From: Pseudomonadota bacterium
GTDB taxonomy: Bacteria > Pseudomonadota > Alphaproteobacteria > Rhizobiales > Rhizobiaceae
Assembly (NCBI GenBank): GCA_023433855.1
Contig: JAEYTV010000006.1
Coordinates: forward strand, 1-8,107
Reading direction: 5' to 3'
DNA: 8,107 nucleotides
Part shown: positions 5,804-8,107 of the stretch, piece after piece
Layout: each line of letters opens with the position of its first letter
Numbering within the stretch: the stretch's first letter is position 1
Notes under the pieces: model-generated
Told to the model about the DNA's origin: nothing
Databases searched by the model: none
Seen by the model: only the letters and a program-made list of their open reading frames with translations
Translations under genes and position numbers: made by a program

Positions 5804-7243
5804 TTATTTGTAGCAGACGGTTTTCACCGCCTGGACGACTTCGCCGACATTCGGCAGCGCCAGCTTTTCGAGGTTGGCGGCGTAGGGCATCGGAACGTCC
5901 TTACCCGCGATGGTGAGAATCGGCGCGTCGAGATAGTCGAAAGCCTGCTGCATGACCCGCGTGGCGATTTCGGTGCCGACCGACGACTGAGGATAGCCTT
6001 CCTCGACGGTGACGAGGCGGCCGGTCTTCTTGACCGATTCGATGACCGTCGGCAGGTCCATGGGGCGGATGGTACGAAGGTCGATCAGTTCGACATCGAT
6101 GCCGTCCTTCTCCAGTTCGGCAACCGCCTTCGTGGCATAGGTCATGCCGATGCCAAAGGAGACGATCGTTGCGTCCTTGCCCTGCTTGTGGATACGCGCC
6201 TTGCCGATCGGCAGGACGAAATCATCAAGTTTCGGTACTTCGAACGACTGCCCGTAGAGGATCTCGTTTTCAAGGAAGATGATCGGATTGGGGTCGCGTA
6301 TCGCAGCCTTCAGGAGACCCTTCGCGTCGGCTGCCGTATAGGGCATGACGACCTTGAGGCCCGGAATGTGGCTATACCAGGCCGCATAATCCTGGCTGTG
6401 CTGGGCCGCGACGCGCGCGGCGGCGCCATTCGGACCGCGGAACACCATCGGTGCACCCATCTGGCCACCGGACATATAGAGCGTCTTGGCCGCCGAGTTG
6501 ATGATCTGGTCGATCGCCTGCATGGCGAAGTTGAACGTCATGAACTCGACGATCGGGCGAAGACCAGCCATGGCTGCCCCGACGCCGACGCCGGCAAAAC
6601 CATGCTCGGTGATCGGCGTGTCGACCACGCGGCGGGGGCCGAACTCCTGGAGCAGGCCTTGCGTTACCTTGTAGGCGCCCTGGTACTCTGCGACCTCCTC
6701 GCCCATGACGAAGACGGCTTCGTCACGGCGCATTTCTTCGGCCATGGCATCGCGTAGCGCCTCGCGGACGGTCATCGTCACCATTTCGGTACCGGCCGGG
6801 ATGTCCGGATCGGCAGCGACGTCGACCTTTGGTTGGGCAGGCACCTTGCTTTCTGCCTGAGAGGTGGGTTCTTCACTCGACTGGCGGGCCTTGCCGCCTG
6901 CCGCATCGGAGGTTGCAGCGGGGGTGTCGGCATCCGCTTCGGCGGACACGACCTGTTCCGTGGCAACGCCTTGATCTGAACTGATGGCGTCGGCGTTTTC
7001 ACCCTCGGCGAGCAATACGGCGATCTTGGTATTCACCTTCACGTTCTCGGTGCCAGCTGCAACCAACAGCTTGCCGATGACGCCTTCATCGACAGCTTCG
7101 ACTTCCATGGTCGCTTTGTCGGTTTCGATCTCGGCGATGACGTCACCGGAGGTGACTTTGTCGCCTTCTTTCTTCAGCCACTTGGAAAGTGTCCCTTCCT
7201 CCATGGTCGGGGAAAGGGCGGGCATCAGGATATCAATAGGCAT
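5804..7243 (-). CDS. pdhB: Pyruvate dehydrogenase E1 beta subunit with N-terminal lipoyl domain
   Basis: With E1-alpha this subunit forms the heterotetramer that decarboxylates pyruvate on thiamine diphosphate and reductively acetylates lipoyl groups. At 479 aa it is about 140 residues longer than a plain E1-beta because of an N-terminal lipoyl domain (1-82, Lys 43 in ETDKATME) and an acidic Ala/Gln/Ser linker (about 83-150). The catalytic part begins around [17 protein letters not shown]. It includes the cofactor-contacting [17 protein letters not shown] (182-198, Glu 183), [11 protein letters not shown] (208-218), the active-site His in AAQHSQDY (His 282), and the C-terminal transketolase domain with [12 protein letters not shown] and [17 protein letters not shown]. 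This fusion is known from alphaproteobacteria such as Zymomonas and Sinorhizobium. GGGGAGG at 7256-7250 is 6 nt from the ATG, and the gap to pdhA is 17 nt. It is named pdhA-beta in some genomes. Confidence 0.97.
   Translation of the reverse strand: MPIDILMPALSPTMEEGTLSKWLKKEGDKVTSGDVIAEIETDKATMEVEAVDEGVIGKLLVAAGTENVKVNTKIAVLLAEGENADAISSDQGVATEQVVSAEADADTPAATSDAAGGKARQSSEEPTSQAESKVPAQPKVDVAADPDIPAGTEMVTMTVREALRDAMAEEMRRDEAVFVMGEEVAEYQGAYKVTQGLLQEFGPRRVVDTPITEHGFAGVGVGAAMAGLRPIVEFMTFNFAMQAIDQIINSAAKTLYMSGGQMGAPMVFRGPNGAAARVAAQHSQDYAAWYSHIPGLKVVMPYTAADAKGLLKAAIRDPNPIIFLENEILYGQSFEVPKLDDFVLPIGKARIHKQGKDATIVSFGIGMTYATKAVAELEKDGIDVELIDLRTIRPMDLPTVIESVKKTGRLVTVEEGYPQSSVGTEIATRVMQQAFDYLDAPILTIAGKDVPMPYAANLEKLALPNVGEVVQAVKTVCYK
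7116..7138 (-). repeat. Lipoyl-domain direct repeat, copy in pdhB
   Basis: Identical over 23 nt to 5661-5683 in pdhC, covering the codons just before and at the lipoylated lysine. Flanking similarity continues with scattered third-position differences across the lipoyl domain. The spacing (1455 bp, a multiple of three) means recombination between the copies would join the lipoyl domain of pdhB in frame to the rest of pdhC. Confidence 0.85.
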
Positions 7244-7260
7244 GGGTTCCCTCCCCGCGA

Positions 7261-8107
7261 TCAGAGCAGAATATCGGTGTAGAGCTCGGACGTATCCGGC
7301 TCCGGATCGGCCTGTGCGAAGTCGGCGGAATCAGCAACCGTATCGCGCACATCCTTGTCGATCGCCTTCAACTCGTCCTCGGTTGCCCAGCCTTTTTCAA
7401 GGAGCCGGTTGCGCACCTGCTCGATCGGATCGTGCTCCGACCGCATCTTCTGTACCTCGTCCTTGGAACGGTACTTCGCGGGGTCGGACATGGAGTGGCC
7501 GCGATAACGGTAAGTCAGCATTTCGAGGATGATCGGCCCCTTGCCGGCGCGGCAGTAGCCAACCGCTTCGTCAGCCGCGGCCTTGACGGCCCGCACGTCC
7601 ATGCCGTCCACCTGATATCCCGGAATACCGAAGGACGCACCGCGTTGCGAGAAATCCGGCTGCGCCGTGGCGCGCGCGGTAGAGGTCCCCATCGCGTATC
7701 GATTGTTCTCGATCACATAAACGACGGGCAGCTTCCACAGGTTGGCCATGTTGAAGCTCTCGTAGACCTGGCCCTGGTTGGCCGCGCCGTCACCGAAATA
7801 GGCGGTGGAGACGTTGTCGTTGCCACGGTACTTGTTGGCGAAGGCCAGACCGGTACCGAGAGAGACCTGGGCGCCGACGATGCCGTGACCGCCGTAGAAG
7901 TGCTTTTCCTTGGAGAACATGTGCATGGAGCCGCCCTTCCCCTTGGAATAGCCGCCTCTTCGCCCTGTCAGTTCGGCCATGACGCCCCGCGCACTCATTC
8001 CGGTCGCGAGCATGTGCCCGTGATCGCGGTAACCGGTGATGACCTTGTCACCCTCCCTGAGCGCCATCTGCATCCCGACGACCACGGCTTCCTGACCGAT
8101 GTAGAGG
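7261..8107 (-). CDS. pdhA: Pyruvate dehydrogenase E1 alpha subunit (5' end beyond window)
   Basis: The visible 281 C-terminal residues run in frame from the right edge ([16 protein letters not shown]) to TGA at 7263-7261. The true start lies outside: the family is about 345-350 aa, so some 65-70 residues are missing, and a GTG at 8085 is internal, not a start. The thiamine-diphosphate motif is complete: [16 protein letters not shown] followed, about 27 residues on, by the closing NN in [24 protein letters not shown] and [17 protein letters not shown] are typical of E1-alpha. [19 protein letters not shown] corresponds to the loop phosphorylated in mitochondrial E1-alpha; bacteria usually lack that control. 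It is the first visible gene of the cluster, 17 nt before pdhB. Its promoter is not in the window. It is named pdhA-alpha in some genomes. Confidence 0.97.
   Translation of the reverse strand, partial: LYIGQEAVVVGMQMALREGDKVITGYRDHGHMLATGMSARGVMAELTGRRGGYSKGKGGSMHMFSKEKHFYGGHGIVGAQVSLGTGLAFANKYRGNDNVSTAYFGDGAANQGQVYESFNMANLWKLPVVYVIENNRYAMGTSTARATAQPDFSQRGASFGIPGYQVDGMDVRAVKAAADEAVGYCRAGKGPIILEMLTYRYRGHSMSDPAKYRSKDEVQKMRSEHDPIEQVRNRLLEKGWATEDELKAIDKDVRDTVADSADFAQADPEPDTSELYTDILL

Noticed and set aside
5142..5813. A 223-codon plus-strand open frame opposite pdhC
   Set aside because: It is an Ala/Ser/Pro-rich mirror of the E2 linker and lipoyl coding sequence; the minus-strand frame has complete E2 domains.
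6188..6757. A 189-codon plus-strand open frame opposite pdhB
   Set aside because: A composition shadow of the E1-beta catalytic domain with no recognisable motif.
1..8107. Mobile elements, CRISPR arrays, tRNA/rRNA genes, defence or phage systems
   Set aside because: No transposase, integrase, repeat-spacer pattern, cloverleaf or rRNA sequence was recognised; composition is even throughout.

Overview
The window is chromosomal, high-GC DNA of an alphaproteobacterium, most likely in the Rhizobiaceae (Ensifer/Sinorhizobium or a near relative). The evidence is the gene order, the E1-beta subunit fused to a lipoyl domain, and protein sequences that read like rhizobial pyruvate dehydrogenase (PDH) subunits. 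The genus is inferred from remembered family sequences, not from a search.

Almost everything lies on the minus strand, so transcription runs from the right edge to the left. In that order the genes are: pdhA (E1-alpha, 5' end beyond the right edge), pdhB (E1-beta with an N-terminal lipoyl domain), pdhC (E2 acetyltransferase), a small SGNH-family esterase, lpdA (E3), a GlsB/YeaQ-type small membrane protein, and lipA (lipoyl synthase). The first four are separated by only 15-17 nt, each with a strong Shine-Dalgarno sequence in the gap, so they read as one tightly coupled unit. The gaps before lpdA (57 nt), glsB (77 nt, with a strong hairpin) and lipA (39 nt, with a small hairpin) are wider. After lipA come about 500 nt containing one small plus-strand gene (61 aa, convergent with lipA). 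A COQ10/RatA-type START-domain gene on the minus strand then runs off the left edge.

The genes form one metabolic block. E1-alpha/E1-beta decarboxylate pyruvate with thiamine diphosphate, E2 carries the acetyl group on lipoyl arms and passes it to CoA, E3 reoxidises the dihydrolipoyl arms, and LipA inserts the sulfurs that make those arms. The COQ10/START protein probably serves ubiquinone and so the respiratory chain that consumes the NADH. The esterase and the small membrane protein are the passengers with no obvious place in this scheme.

I see no insertion sequence, CRISPR array, tRNA, rRNA, phage gene or defence system. This is mostly an ordinary core-metabolism region. The points of interest are the duplicated lipoyl module, the embedded esterase, the intercistronic hairpins and the small plus-strand gene.
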